DNA from: Rhodobacterales bacterium HKCCE4037
GTDB lineage: Bacteria > Pseudomonadota > Alphaproteobacteria > Rhodobacterales > Rhodobacteraceae
Assembly: GCA_015689645.1 (NCBI GenBank)
Contig: WVSM01000007.1
Location: 1 to 64,000 of the forward strand
DNA: 64,000 nucleotides
Reading direction: 5' to 3'
The notes under the pieces were generated by a model. It saw only the letters and a program-made list of their open reading frames with translations. It made no database searches and was not told where the DNA came from. This document shows positions 51,919-61,599 of the stretch, piece by piece. Both the position numbers and the translations under genes were made by a program. Positions within the stretch are counted from its first letter, which is position 1; each line of letters opens with the position of its first letter.

Positions 51919-53103
51919 ATGGATCTGAACTTTTCCCCCGAAGAACAAGCCTTTCAGGCCGAGGTGAAGGCCTTCCTGGCCGAACATCTGCCGAAGGAAA
52001 TCGCCGACCGCGTAGGGCGCGGCGAAGAGCCGACGCGCGAGGACATGGACCGCTGGCACGCGATCCTGAACGACAAGGGATGGCTTGGGGGCTCGTGGCC
52101 CAAGGATTTTGGCGGACAGGCGTGGGGGCCGATCGAGCAGCATATCTTCGAGGAGGAATGCGCCAAGGCCAACGCGCCGCGGATCGTGCCCTTCGGCCTG
52201 AAGATGCTGGGGCCGGTGCTGATGAAATTCGGCTCGCCCGAGCAGCAGGCGGAGTATCTGCCGCGCATCCTCGATGGCCGCGACTGGTGGTGCCAGGGCT
52301 ATTCCGAACCGGGGGCCGGGTCCGATCTTGCCTCGCTCAAGACGCGGGCGGAGCGCGACGGCGATCATTACATCGTCAACGGCCAGAAAACGTGGACGAC
52401 GCTTGGCCAATACGCAAACCGCATCTTCTGCCTTGTCCGCACGAAGTTCGACGGCAAACCGCAGGAGGGGATTTCCTTCCTGCTGATCGACCTCGACACG
52501 CCGGGGATCGAGATGCGCCCGATCCGCCTGATCGAGGGCGGCTACGAGGTGAACGAGGTGTTCTTCACGGATGTGAAGGTGCCGGTCGAAAACCTTGTGG
52601 GCGAGGAGAACATGGGCTGGACCATCGCGAAATTCCTGCTGGGGCATGAACGGACGAATATCGCGGGCACCGGGTTTTCGGTACAGGCCCTGGCGCAGGT
52701 CAAGGCGCTGGCGCGGCAGGTCAAGCGGCGCGGCAAGCCGTTAATCGAGAACCCGCTTTTCGCCGCCCGGCTGGCGAGCGTGGAGGCAGAGCTGGAGGCG
52801 GTGAAGATCACCAACCTGCGGATGTTGTCGAAGGCGGCGGCGGGCGGGCGGCTTGGCGCGGAGCCTTCGATGCTCAAGATCAAGGGCACCGTGATCCGGC
52901 AGGAATTGAACGATCTGGCGCGCCGCGCGCTGGGTCCGGCGGCGGCCCCCTTCCCGTCCGAGGATCTCGACAACCTTGCCATAGCGCCGCAGGGCCATGC
53001 CCATAACGCGGGGAATTACTTCAACAACCGCAAGATCTCGATCTACGGCGGGTCGAACGAGATCCAGCGCAACATTCTGGCCAAGGGGATGATGCAGGGA
53101 TGA
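51919..53103 (+). CDS. Acyl-CoA dehydrogenase (larger partner)
   Basis: A 394-residue FAD acyl-CoA dehydrogenase. N-terminal LNFSPEEQAFQAEVKAFL, the FAD/substrate motif QGYSEPGAGSDLASL and the C-terminal IYGGSNEIQRNILAKGM are typical. Such enzymes with an adjacent smaller paralogue often act as a heteromeric dehydrogenase on bulky acyl-CoAs (as in steroid, dicarboxylate or pimeloyl-CoA degradation). The start at 51919 follows AGGGAGG. It overlaps the next gene by ATGA. Confidence 0.93.
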   Translation: MDLNFSPEEQAFQAEVKAFLAEHLPKEIADRVGRGEEPTREDMDRWHAILNDKGWLGGSWPKDFGGQAWGPIEQHIFEEECAKANAPRIVPFGLKMLGPVLMKFGSPEQQAEYLPRILDGRDWWCQGYSEPGAGSDLASLKTRAERDGDHYIVNGQKTWTTLGQYANRIFCLVRTKFDGKPQEGISFLLIDLDTPGIEMRPIRLIEGGYEVNEVFFTDVKVPVENLVGEENMGWTIAKFLLGHERTNIAGTGFSVQALAQVKALARQVKRRGKPLIENPLFAARLASVEAELEAVKITNLRMLSKAAAGGRLGAEPSMLKIKGTVIRQELNDLARRALGPAAAPFPSEDLDNLAIAPQGHAHNAGNYFNNRKISIYGGSNEIQRNILAKGMMQG

Positions 53104-54158
53104 ATTTCGAGATGAGCGATGACCGCCGGATGCTGGCGGATTCCTTGGCGCGGTTCCTGGCGGATACCTGCCCGGTCGAGAAACGGGTGGACGTGGCCTA
53201 TGCGGAGCCGTGGCATTCAGACGCGGCCTGGGCCGGGCTGGCCGAACTGGGCGCGCTCTATGCGCTGGCGCCCGAGGAGGCGGGCGGCATGGGCGGAACC
53301 GGTTTCGATATTGCCGTTGTCTTTGAAGAGCTTGGGAAGGCGCTTTGCCCGGAGCCGGTGCTTGCATCGCTCCTCGGCCTGCGGCTGTTGGCAGCGGCGG
53401 GGCAGGATCTGGAGCCGGTTCTGGCGGGCGAGCGTTTGGCCGTCGGCATCGGCGAATTGGACGCGCCCTATGATCTGGACGGGATCGCGACGCGGGCCGA
53501 GGGCAGCAGGCTGACCGGTCGGAAGTCCGTGGTCTACGGCGGTGCCGGGGCAGAACGGCTGCTGATCGCGGCGCAATCCGGTGGCAAACTGGCTCTTTTC
53601 GAGGTGAAGGCAGGGGACGCGCAGGTCACCGGCTACGGCATGATCGACGGCGGGCCGGCGGCTGAGGTGTTCCTCGACGACACGCCGGGCGAATTGCTGC
53701 TGGAGGATGCGCGCGGCGCGCTGGAAGAGGCGCTGGATGCGGGCGCGCTGGCGCTCTGTGCCGAGGCGCTTGGCGCGATGGAGGTCGTGCAGGGGATCCT
53801 GATCGACTACCTCAAGACCCGCAAGCAATTCGGCCAGCCCATCGGCGCGTTCCAGGCCTTGCAGCACCGGGCGATCGACGTCGGCATCGAGATCGAACAG
53901 GCGCGGTCCATCGTGATCCTCGCGGCCTCCGCCCTTGGCGGGCCGGAGGGGGCGAAGCGGGTCGCGCAGGCGAAGTTCCTCGTGGGCCGGATCGCGCGGC
54001 TGGTGGCCGAGGAGGCAATCCAGATGCATGGCGGGATCGGCATCACCTGGGAATATCCGATGGCCCATTACGCCAAGCGGCTGGTGATGATCGACGCACA
54101 ACTCGGCGATACCGACTGGCACCTGGAACGGCTGACCGAGGCGCTGGCGGCGGAGTGA
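53100..54158 (+). CDS. Acyl-CoA dehydrogenase (smaller partner)
   Basis: A 352-residue acyl-CoA dehydrogenase relative. It starts NFEMSDDRRMLADSLARFL and contains QFGQPIGAFQALQHRAIDVG and IQMHGGIGITWEYPMAHY. The YSEPGAGSD-type flavin block of the first gene is not visible, so it likely pairs with that protein to form one active heteromer. ATGA overlap supports this. The acyl substrate is not predicted. Confidence 0.9.
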   Translation: MNFEMSDDRRMLADSLARFLADTCPVEKRVDVAYAEPWHSDAAWAGLAELGALYALAPEEAGGMGGTGFDIAVVFEELGKALCPEPVLASLLGLRLLAAAGQDLEPVLAGERLAVGIGELDAPYDLDGIATRAEGSRLTGRKSVVYGGAGAERLLIAAQSGGKLALFEVKAGDAQVTGYGMIDGGPAAEVFLDDTPGELLLEDARGALEEALDAGALALCAEALGAMEVVQGILIDYLKTRKQFGQPIGAFQALQHRAIDVGIEIEQARSIVILAASALGGPEGAKRVAQAKFLVGRIARLVAEEAIQMHGGIGITWEYPMAHYAKRLVMIDAQLGDTDWHLERLTEALAAE

Positions 54159-54163
54159 GGGAC

Positions 54164-54203
54164 GCCTCCGGCGGGCAGATTTTCGGAACAAAGATGGGCA
54201 GGT
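54164..54203 (+). repeat. Dispersed repeat copy C (GGAACAAAGATGG family)
   Basis: CCTCCGGCGGGCAGATTTT then CGGAACAAAGATGGGCAGG (core 54185-54203), in the gap between the convergent acyl-CoA dehydrogenase and choV genes. The core is identical to copy A. Confidence 0.7.
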
Positions 54204-54215
54204 TACGCCCGGGTC

Positions 54216-55229
54216 TCAGGTGCCGAGGCGGGCGGTGACGCTGTCGGGGGTGACGGTGCCGATGATCGTGCCGTTCTCCTCGACCGAAAGGGGCGCCGGG
54301 CTTTCGGCGAAGCGGGTCAGGATGTCTTTGACGGGGGTCTCGACATTGATCCGCGCGTGGTCCGAGGGCTCCTCCCGCATCACGTCGCGCGCCGTCAACA
54401 CGCCGAGCGGGTTCATGTTGGCGACGAATTCGGCGACGTAATCGGTGGCGGGTTCCGAGAAGATCTGCCGCGGGGTGCCGACCTGCACGATGCGCCCGCC
54501 CTCCATGATCGCGATGCGGTTGCCGATCTTGAAGGCTTCGTCGAGGTCGTGGCTGACGAAGATGATCGTGCGCTTGAGGTCGCGTTGCAGGTCGAGAAGT
54601 TCGTCCTGCAGCTTGGTGCGGATGAGCGGATCGAGGGCGGAGAACGGCTCGTCCATCAGCAGGATCGGCGCGTCGGTGACGAAGGCGCGGGCGAGACCCA
54701 CGCGCTGCTGCATGCCGCCCGAGAGCTCACCCACCTTGCGGTCGGCCCAGTCGCTGAGGCCGACGAGAGCCAGCTGTTTCTCCACCGCCGCGTTGCGTTT
54801 CGCCGCCCCCTGCCCTGCCAGCTCGAGGCCCAGGCCCACGTTCTCGCGCACCGTGCGCCATGGCAGCAGGCCGAATTGCTGGAACACCATGGAGACGCAA
54901 TTCTGGCGCAGGTAGCGCAACTCGCTTGCGGGGGCGCCCGGCAGCGTCGTGGACCAGTCGCCGTCGTGGATGTGCACGCGGCCGCGCGCGACCGGGTTGA
55001 GGCCGTTGACCGCGCGCAGGAGGGTGGATTTGCCGGACCCCGAAAGACCCATGAGGACGAGAATCTCGCCCGCCTGCACGTCGAGGCTGCAGTTGTGGAC
55101 GCCCAGGACGTGGCCGGTTTCGCGCTGGATTTCGGGCCGCTCCTTGCCATCGTCGGCCAGTTTCAGCGCCTGCGCGGGGCGCGGGCCGAACATGATGCAG
55201 ACATTCTCGAACGAAACGGCGGTGCTCAT
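54216..55229 (-). CDS. choV: Choline ABC transporter ATP-binding protein
   Basis: A 337-residue ABC ATPase of the glycine betaine/choline (ProV/ChoV) type. Walker A is GLSGSGKST, signature is LSGGMQQRVGLARA, Walker B is ILLMDEPFSALDP. A C-terminal extension of about 60 residues resembles the regulatory CBS-like end of ProV proteins. It drives choline import with ChoW and ChoX. It overlaps the GFA gene by ATGA. Confidence 0.92.
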   Translation of the reverse strand: MSTAVSFENVCIMFGPRPAQALKLADDGKERPEIQRETGHVLGVHNCSLDVQAGEILVLMGLSGSGKSTLLRAVNGLNPVARGRVHIHDGDWSTTLPGAPASELRYLRQNCVSMVFQQFGLLPWRTVRENVGLGLELAGQGAAKRNAAVEKQLALVGLSDWADRKVGELSGGMQQRVGLARAFVTDAPILLMDEPFSALDPLIRTKLQDELLDLQRDLKRTIIFVSHDLDEAFKIGNRIAIMEGGRIVQVGTPRQIFSEPATDYVAEFVANMNPLGVLTARDVMREEPSDHARINVETPVKDILTRFAESPAPLSVEENGTIIGTVTPDSVTARLGT

Positions 55230-55636
55230 CGGCGGGCCTCGTAGCGCAGGATGCCTGCGACGCCGTCCGACGCGCCGCCATCATTGGGGTGGTTCTGGCC
55301 GTCGTGGACGATGATCTCGGTCAGCTCGAACGGGGTGTGGCCGTCGAGGCAGGCCATGTTGACCCCGTATTCGTTCGGGTTCGAGCGACGGCGGTGATGG
55401 GTGTAGATGCCGCAGGTCTTGCAGAAGTAATGCTCTGCCGCGCGGGTGTTGAACTGGTAGAGCGTCAGGTTGTCCGCGCCTTGGGTGATCGTCAGCCCGT
55501 CGAGCGGCGTGGAGACCGCGACCGCGCCGCGCATGGTGCAGAAGCTACAATCGCAGCGGCGGGCCGACGCCATGCCGTCGGTGATCTCGGCGGTGAAGCG
55601 GACGGTGCCGCAGTGGCAGGAGGCGTTGTATTTCAT
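55226..55636 (-). CDS. GFA-family protein nested between choW and choV
   Basis: A 136-residue GFA/CENP-V-type zinc protein. Zn ligands lie in ASCHCGTVRF, RRCDCSFCTMRG and YFCKTCGIYTHH. It overlaps choW and choV by ATGA at each end, so it is part of the choline transport transcript. The role in choline use (perhaps formaldehyde or adduct handling from demethylation) is inference. Confidence 0.88.
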   Translation of the reverse strand: MKYNASCHCGTVRFTAEITDGMASARRCDCSFCTMRGAVAVSTPLDGLTITQGADNLTLYQFNTRAAEHYFCKTCGIYTHHRRRSNPNEYGVNMACLDGHTPFELTEIIVHDGQNHPNDGGASDGVAGILRYEARR

Positions 55637-56619
55637 GTTTTCACCCGCAGGGCGCGGTCGAGGACGATGGCCACGACGACGATGATGAACCCGCTCTCGA
55701 AGCCGAGGCCGGTGTCCACCCGGTTGAGCGCGCGCACGACCGGCACGCCGAGGCCGTCTGCGCCCACGAGGGCGGCGATCACAACCATGGAAAGCGACAG
55801 CATGATGGTCTGGTTCAGGCCGGTCATGATCTGCGGCGTGGCGTAGGGAAGCTCCACCTTCCAGAGTTTCTGGCGCCCCGTGGCGCCGAAGGCATCGGCG
55901 GCTTCCAGCAGCGACGTGGGGGTCGAGGAAATGCCGAGATGCGTCAGGCGGATCGGCGCGGGCAGGACGAAGATCACCGTGGCGATGAGGCCGGGGACCA
56001 TGCCGATGCCGAAGAACACGATGGCCGGGATCAGATAGACGAAGGTCGGCAGCGTCTGCATCAGGTCGAGGACGGGCCGCATCCAGGCGTAGAGGCGCGG
56101 GCGGTGGGCGGCGGCGATGCCGATGGGTACGCCGAGGCCCATGCAGACGACGCAGGCCGACAGCACGAGGGTCAGGCTTTCCGTCGTCTCCTCGTAATAG
56201 CCCTGGTTGACGATGAAGAGGAAACCGATCGCCACCAGCGCCGGCACTTTCCAGCCGCGATGCAGCCACCAGGCGAGCGCGGTGAAGATCGCGATGATCA
56301 GGAACGGGTGCCAGTCGGGCGGGTAGAGAAACGTGGCCTCGCGCAGGCGGTCGTCGGAGATCCAGCTGGTGTTGGGGGGCTGCTGCAGAAGGGCGAGGAT
56401 GGCGTCGATCATCAGCTCCAGCGCGACGGAGATGGCATCGAACACGCCGGAGAGGTTCTGCTGCAGCCAGGCGAAGACGGCCTCGGCGGCGTCGCCGATG
56501 CGGAGCTTGCATTCGGTGAGGAAAGTGATCGGGCCGGTGACGTCTGGGTCGTTGGGGAAGGTGCATTCGGCGATGCCGTCTTCGGCCCACCAGGCGCGCA
56601 GGTCGCTCCACCAACTCAT
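55633..56619 (-). CDS. choW: Choline ABC transporter permease
   Basis: A 328-residue inner-membrane permease of the glycine betaine/choline class. Several hydrophobic helices occur, and the coupling motif region is DAFGATGRQKLWKVELPYATPQIMTGLNQTIM. A long N-terminal soluble segment before the first helix resembles ChoW. It follows choX in the usual order in this family, but here the two are 5 kb apart. The start at 56619 is MSWWSDL. Confidence 0.9.
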   Translation of the reverse strand: MSWWSDLRAWWAEDGIAECTFPNDPDVTGPITFLTECKLRIGDAAEAVFAWLQQNLSGVFDAISVALELMIDAILALLQQPPNTSWISDDRLREATFLYPPDWHPFLIIAIFTALAWWLHRGWKVPALVAIGFLFIVNQGYYEETTESLTLVLSACVVCMGLGVPIGIAAAHRPRLYAWMRPVLDLMQTLPTFVYLIPAIVFFGIGMVPGLIATVIFVLPAPIRLTHLGISSTPTSLLEAADAFGATGRQKLWKVELPYATPQIMTGLNQTIMLSLSMVVIAALVGADGLGVPVVRALNRVDTGLGFESGFIIVVVAIVLDRALRVKT

Positions 56620-56824
56620 TCCGGCATGTCCCCTCACTCGTTTCGCGCGATCATGGCGCGAGAGGGTCGGGATGGAAAGGGGGTGGGTTCCGGGGCATCC
56701 GGTGCAAGGTTGCACAAGAGGCGTAACACGTTGAAACCGCGCAAAAAATGAATTCTTGTTAAGGTTTTGTTAACCCGGCGGAAGGGGTGCACGGTGCGAT
56801 TGGGCGAGATTTGCGACCGCCGTG

Positions 56825-56850
56825 GGATGGTGGGTTTCACCCACCCTACG
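56825..56850. repeat. Palindromic repeat, right copy
   Basis: GGTGGGT-TTC-ACCCACCCTACG just after the end of the secreted-protein gene (minus strand). The same element, with one base changed, is at 57472-57497. The pair flanks that gene. Confidence 0.65.
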
Positions 56851-56852
56851 CG

Positions 56853-57395
56853 TCATGGGTCCTCGCAGATCGCGGCGGTCCAGGTGCCGCCGAAGCTGCC
56901 AGTGTAGCCGATGCGGGACTCGGTCGGGATCTCGCCCGGCGCGCCGATGTCGTTCAGGCTGGGCATGTTGCGGCGGTGGTAGGGGCGCAGGAAGTCGAAG
57001 GCCTGCCCCTCGGTCTCCTGCCCGGGCAGGAACTGGATCGTCGCGCCGATATCCTCGGCCAGGCCGTAGGTCCACGAGCAGCAGGGCGCGGCGGGTATGA
57101 TTTGCCAGAGCGCGCCGACATTCAGGCTTTCTGCCCCGGACGGGTCGTAATGCGTACCTGCGAGAAAGTAGATGTAGGACGGGCGGCTGCAATTGTCGCC
57201 GAGATACTCGGCATCCACCCAGCGGCCATTGCAGATGCCCCAGCCCATGCGGCTGACGAAATCGGCGCGGAAACTGTCGCCCGTGGTCTCATCCACCCAG
57301 CGCACGAGGTCCAGCGGGCAATCCATCACGTTCTGCGCGGCAACGGGGCCGGCGAGACCGAGGGCAAGGACGGCGGACAGGGTGCGTTTGGGCAT
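56853..57395 (-). CDS. Secreted Cys-containing hypothetical protein
   Basis: A 180-residue protein with a Sec signal (residues 1-21, ending PVAAQ). Six Cys in the mature part, including the APCCSW pair, suggest disulfides in the periplasm. No family was recognised. The start at 57395 (MPKRTLSAV) begins the signal. It is flanked by two copies of a palindromic repeat and sits in the block that splits choX from choW. Codon use looks like its neighbours. Confidence 0.75.
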   Translation of the reverse strand: MPKRTLSAVLALGLAGPVAAQNVMDCPLDLVRWVDETTGDSFRADFVSRMGWGICNGRWVDAEYLGDNCSRPSYIYFLAGTHYDPSGAESLNVGALWQIIPAAPCCSWTYGLAEDIGATIQFLPGQETEGQAFDFLRPYHRRNMPSLNDIGAPGEIPTESRIGYTGSFGGTWTAAICEDP

Positions 57396-57471
57396 GGCGG
57401 GACTTTCTCGTGATCTTTCAGGACCATGAGAGCGGTTGGGTGCCGTTGCGTCAAGATTCGGGAGCGTGACG

Positions 57472-57497
57472 CGGTGGTGGGTTTCACTCACCCTACG
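57472..57497. repeat. Palindromic repeat, left copy
   Basis: GGTGGGTTTCACTCACCCTACG, matching 56829-56850 except at one position. It lies upstream of the secreted-protein gene, between it and the response regulator gene. Confidence 0.65.
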
Positions 57498-57523
57498 GGG
57501 CTGGGGTGGCGTTGGCGCCTGTG

Positions 57524-57933
57524 TCAGACGGCGATCAACTGATGGATCGCCGCGTGCAATTCGCGCGCCGTGTCGCGTTTGAGCAGGTAGCCGTCGACAT
57601 GCAGGTCCTTGGCCAGTCCGATGTCGAAGGGGCTGTCGGAGGTCGTCCAGACCATGACCGGAAGGCTCCGAAGCTCGGGCGAATTGCGGATGAAGGACAG
57701 GACCTGGATGCCGCCGGCCCTTGGCATGTTCAGGTCGAGCACGACGAGGTCGGGAAACCGTCCGGTCTCGGCCGCCCGCATGAGCCATTTGACGGCGGCC
57801 TCGCCATCGGTGACGGAAGCGATCAGGGTGGGCGTCGTCCAGGTCGCGATCTTCCGCTCGAAATCGCGCAGGTCGAAGCGGCTGTCTTCGGCAATGAAGA
57901 TCCGCAGGGGGCGGTTCGCCCCGAAGTGGATGG

Positions 57934-57937
<4 letters not shown>
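57524..57937 (-). CDS. Single-domain response regulator (CheY/Rcp1-like)
   Basis: A 137-residue receiver domain without an output domain. Conserved residues are the acidic ED in IAEDS, the phospho-Asp in LVVLDLNMPRAGG, Thr/Ser in WTTSD and the Lys in GYLLKRD. It overlaps the histidine kinase gene by ATGA, so it is its partner. Rcp1-type regulators act through protein-protein contact or by relaying phosphate to a second histidine phosphotransferase. Confidence 0.92.
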
Positions 57938-59175
<1,238 letters not shown>

Positions 59176-59260
59176 GGTTCCTGTGCGCGGCAGACTGCCC
59201 CGGGGGCGTTAAATTGTCGTGAAAGACCCCGGATTTTGCATGATCCGGCCATGGAAAAAA

Positions 59261-59283
59261 GGCCCCGCCGGGTGGGCGGGGCC
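59261..59283 (-). terminator. Rho-independent terminator of the AGCS gene
   Basis: Minus strand: GGCCCCGCC-CACC-GGCGGGGCC followed by six T residues, beginning about 50 bp after the symporter stop. Confidence 0.85.
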
Positions 59284-59335
59284 GTTTCGGGATCAGGGGA
59301 CAAGCCCGCGCGGGGTCACGCGGGCCGGTCGGGTG

Positions 59336-60895
59336 TCAGTGCTTGAACTTCCGGATCTCGCCCGATTTCAGGCGGGCGGAATAGGAATTCAGCTCGGCCT
59401 TCACGACGCGCATCAGGAAGTAGAGGCAGAAGATGTTGACCACCGCCATGGCGAAGATCGCGGCATCGGAGAAGTCGATGACCGGCCCGAGACTGGCCGC
59501 CGCGCCGATGACGACGAAGATGCAGAAGATCACCTTGAAGACCAGCTCCGTCGTCTTGCCCTCGCCGAAGAGGTAGGTCCACGCCTTGAGGCCGTAGTAG
59601 GACCACGAGATCATGGTGGAGAAGGCGAAGAGGATCACCGCCAGCGCCAGCACGTAGGGGAACCAGCCGATGGCCGAGCCGAAGGCCGCCGAGGTCAGCG
59701 CGACGCCGCCGTTGCCGTCGACGGTCGCGATGGCGGTTCCGGCCTCGTTCAGCATGTAGTTGCCCGTCTCGGCATCGACGATCAGCTGCTGGCTGATGAT
59801 GATGACGAGCGCGGTCATGGTGCAGATCACGACGGTGTCGATCAGCGGCTCCAGCAGCGACACGAAGCCTTCGGTGATCGGCTCGTTGGTGCGGACCGCC
59901 GAGTGGGCGATGGCCGCGGAGCCGACGCCGGCCTCGTTTGAGAAGGCCGCGCGCCGGAAACCCTGGATCAGGGCACCGACAAAGCCGCCCGCCACGCCGA
60001 GGCCGGTGAAGGCGCCCGCGAAGATCTGCCCGAAGGCCCAGCCGATCAGGTCGTAGTTCACGATCAGCACGACCAGCGCCGCGCCGACGTAGAGGATGCC
60101 CATGAAGGGCACGACCTTCTCGGTCACGCGGGCGATGGACTTGATGCCGCCGATGATGACGGCAAAGACCAGGGCCGCGAAGATCAGGCCGGTGATCCAG
60201 CCGGGATATTCGCCGGTGATCTGGGTGATCTGCACATGCGCCTGGTTGGCCTGGAACATGTTGCCGCCGCCCAGCGCGCCGAGGATGCAGAAGATCGAGA
60301 ACAGCACGGCGAGGATCTTGCCGCCGGGCAGCCCCAGTTCGGCAAAGCCCTTGGAGATGTAGTACATCGGGCCGCCCGAGACGTGTCCGTCCGGGAACTC
60401 GTTGCGGTATTTCACGCCGAGCGTGCATTCGGTGAACTTCGACGCCATGCCCAGCAGACCCGCGAGGATCATCCAGAACGTGGCCCCCGGCCCGCCGATG
60501 CCCACGGCCACCGCCACGCCGGCGATGTTGCCGAGGCCGACGGTGCCGGAAAGGGCCGTGGCGAGCGCCTGGAAATGGCTGACCTCACCGGCGTCGTTCG
60601 GATCGGAATAATCCCCCTTCACCAGCGCGATGGCATGGCCGAAGAAACGGAACTGCACGGCGGCGAAGTAGATGGTGAAGACCGTTGCGCCGATCACCAG
60701 CCACATCACGATCCACGGGAAGGTCGTGCCCGGGATGGGCGCGAAGATGAAGCTGACGAAGGGGCCGGTAAAGTTGGCGAAGGCTTCGTTCACGCGGGCG
60801 TCGAGGGACAGGGCTGCCTCTTCCTGGGCCTGCGCGGGGATCGCGAGCATCAGCAGGGCCGACATCGCGAGGAGCTTGGCAAACAGGTTTTTCAT
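59336..60895 (-). CDS. Sodium:alanine (glycine) symporter, AGCS family
   Basis: A 519-residue membrane protein with a signal-like N-terminus and about 11 helices. AGCS motifs include HFQALATALSGTVGLGNIAGVA and GGPGATFWMILAGLLGM. It imports alanine or glycine with Na+. The C-terminus ends KSGEIRKFKH. Glycine use would fit with betaine demethylation (betaine to dimethylglycine to sarcosine to glycine). A terminator follows. Confidence 0.92.
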   Translation of the reverse strand: MKNLFAKLLAMSALLMLAIPAQAQEEAALSLDARVNEAFANFTGPFVSFIFAPIPGTTFPWIVMWLVIGATVFTIYFAAVQFRFFGHAIALVKGDYSDPNDAGEVSHFQALATALSGTVGLGNIAGVAVAVGIGGPGATFWMILAGLLGMASKFTECTLGVKYRNEFPDGHVSGGPMYYISKGFAELGLPGGKILAVLFSIFCILGALGGGNMFQANQAHVQITQITGEYPGWITGLIFAALVFAVIIGGIKSIARVTEKVVPFMGILYVGAALVVLIVNYDLIGWAFGQIFAGAFTGLGVAGGFVGALIQGFRRAAFSNEAGVGSAAIAHSAVRTNEPITEGFVSLLEPLIDTVVICTMTALVIIISQQLIVDAETGNYMLNEAGTAIATVDGNGGVALTSAAFGSAIGWFPYVLALAVILFAFSTMISWSYYGLKAWTYLFGEGKTTELVFKVIFCIFVVIGAAASLGPVIDFSDAAIFAMAVVNIFCLYFLMRVVKAELNSYSARLKSGEIRKFKH

Positions 60896-60908
60896 CGGTG
60901 AGACCCCT

Positions 60909-61340
60909 TCAGACGACGACGGTGACGGGAACGCGGGCGTTCATCACGAGGCTGGCGGTCGAGCTGCCGAAAAGCCGCGTGGTGAGACCGCCGGAACTGC
61001 TGCGCGCGACGATGATCTGGCTGGCGCCCTCGTCATGGGCGACGGCGTCGATCGTGTCGGCCACGTCGCCGTGCCGGACGATGGCCCGCGCGTTCAGGCC
61101 GGCCTCTTTCAGCGTGGCGATGGCGGGATTGACCACCCGCTCGGTGGCCACCGTGATCTCTTCCTCGCGCCGTTTGTGCCGCTCGGCGTTCTCTTCTGCG
61201 GTCTGGAAGGAGAAAGGCGACCATTCGATCACATAGACCACGATTAATTCGCAATCCGAGGTCTTGGCCGCGAGGTCCTTGGCGAAGGCCAAGGCCTTGT
61301 CCCCGGTGCCGTGGCCATCAAGGCCGATAACGAGTTTCAT
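60909..61340 (-). CDS. Universal stress protein UspA family
   Basis: A 143-residue UspA-type protein. The ATP-binding-type end is GASQIIVARSSSGGLTTRLFGSSTASLVMNARVPVTVV, matching the GxxG(x)9GS(x)2-type loop. It starts MKLVIGLDGHGTG. It is 13 bp upstream of the symporter gene on the same strand, so both are likely one transcript. It may tie transport to stress. Confidence 0.9.
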   Translation of the reverse strand: MKLVIGLDGHGTGDKALAFAKDLAAKTSDCELIVVYVIEWSPFSFQTAEENAERHKRREEEITVATERVVNPAIATLKEAGLNARAIVRHGDVADTIDAVAHDEGASQIIVARSSSGGLTTRLFGSSTASLVMNARVPVTVVV

Positions 61341-61550
61341 TGCTGCCGTCCCATATTGTTCCCTATTAACAGCGACTTATGCGACACGAGCCTGTCCACC
61401 CGGACGTATGAGTCCCTCTCAGCGTAGGCAGGGTTCGGGCAACGGTCCACAATATTGAAAGCTTGCAATTGGCGGATTCCGCCAATCCGCCCCGATTCTT
61501 CTAGATGAATAAGGGGTCGCGCGGCTTAATTTTTGACATATGCACAAAAA

Positions 61551-61575
61551 AGGGGCCCTGCATGTGCGGAGCCCC
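61551..61575 (-). terminator. Terminator of choX
   Basis: Minus strand: GGGGCTCCGCACATGCAGGGCCCCTTTTTT, a slightly bulged stem with a T-run 25 bp after the choX stop. Confidence 0.75.
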
Positions 61576-61599
61576 TGAAATGCTTGGACATTCGTGTGG

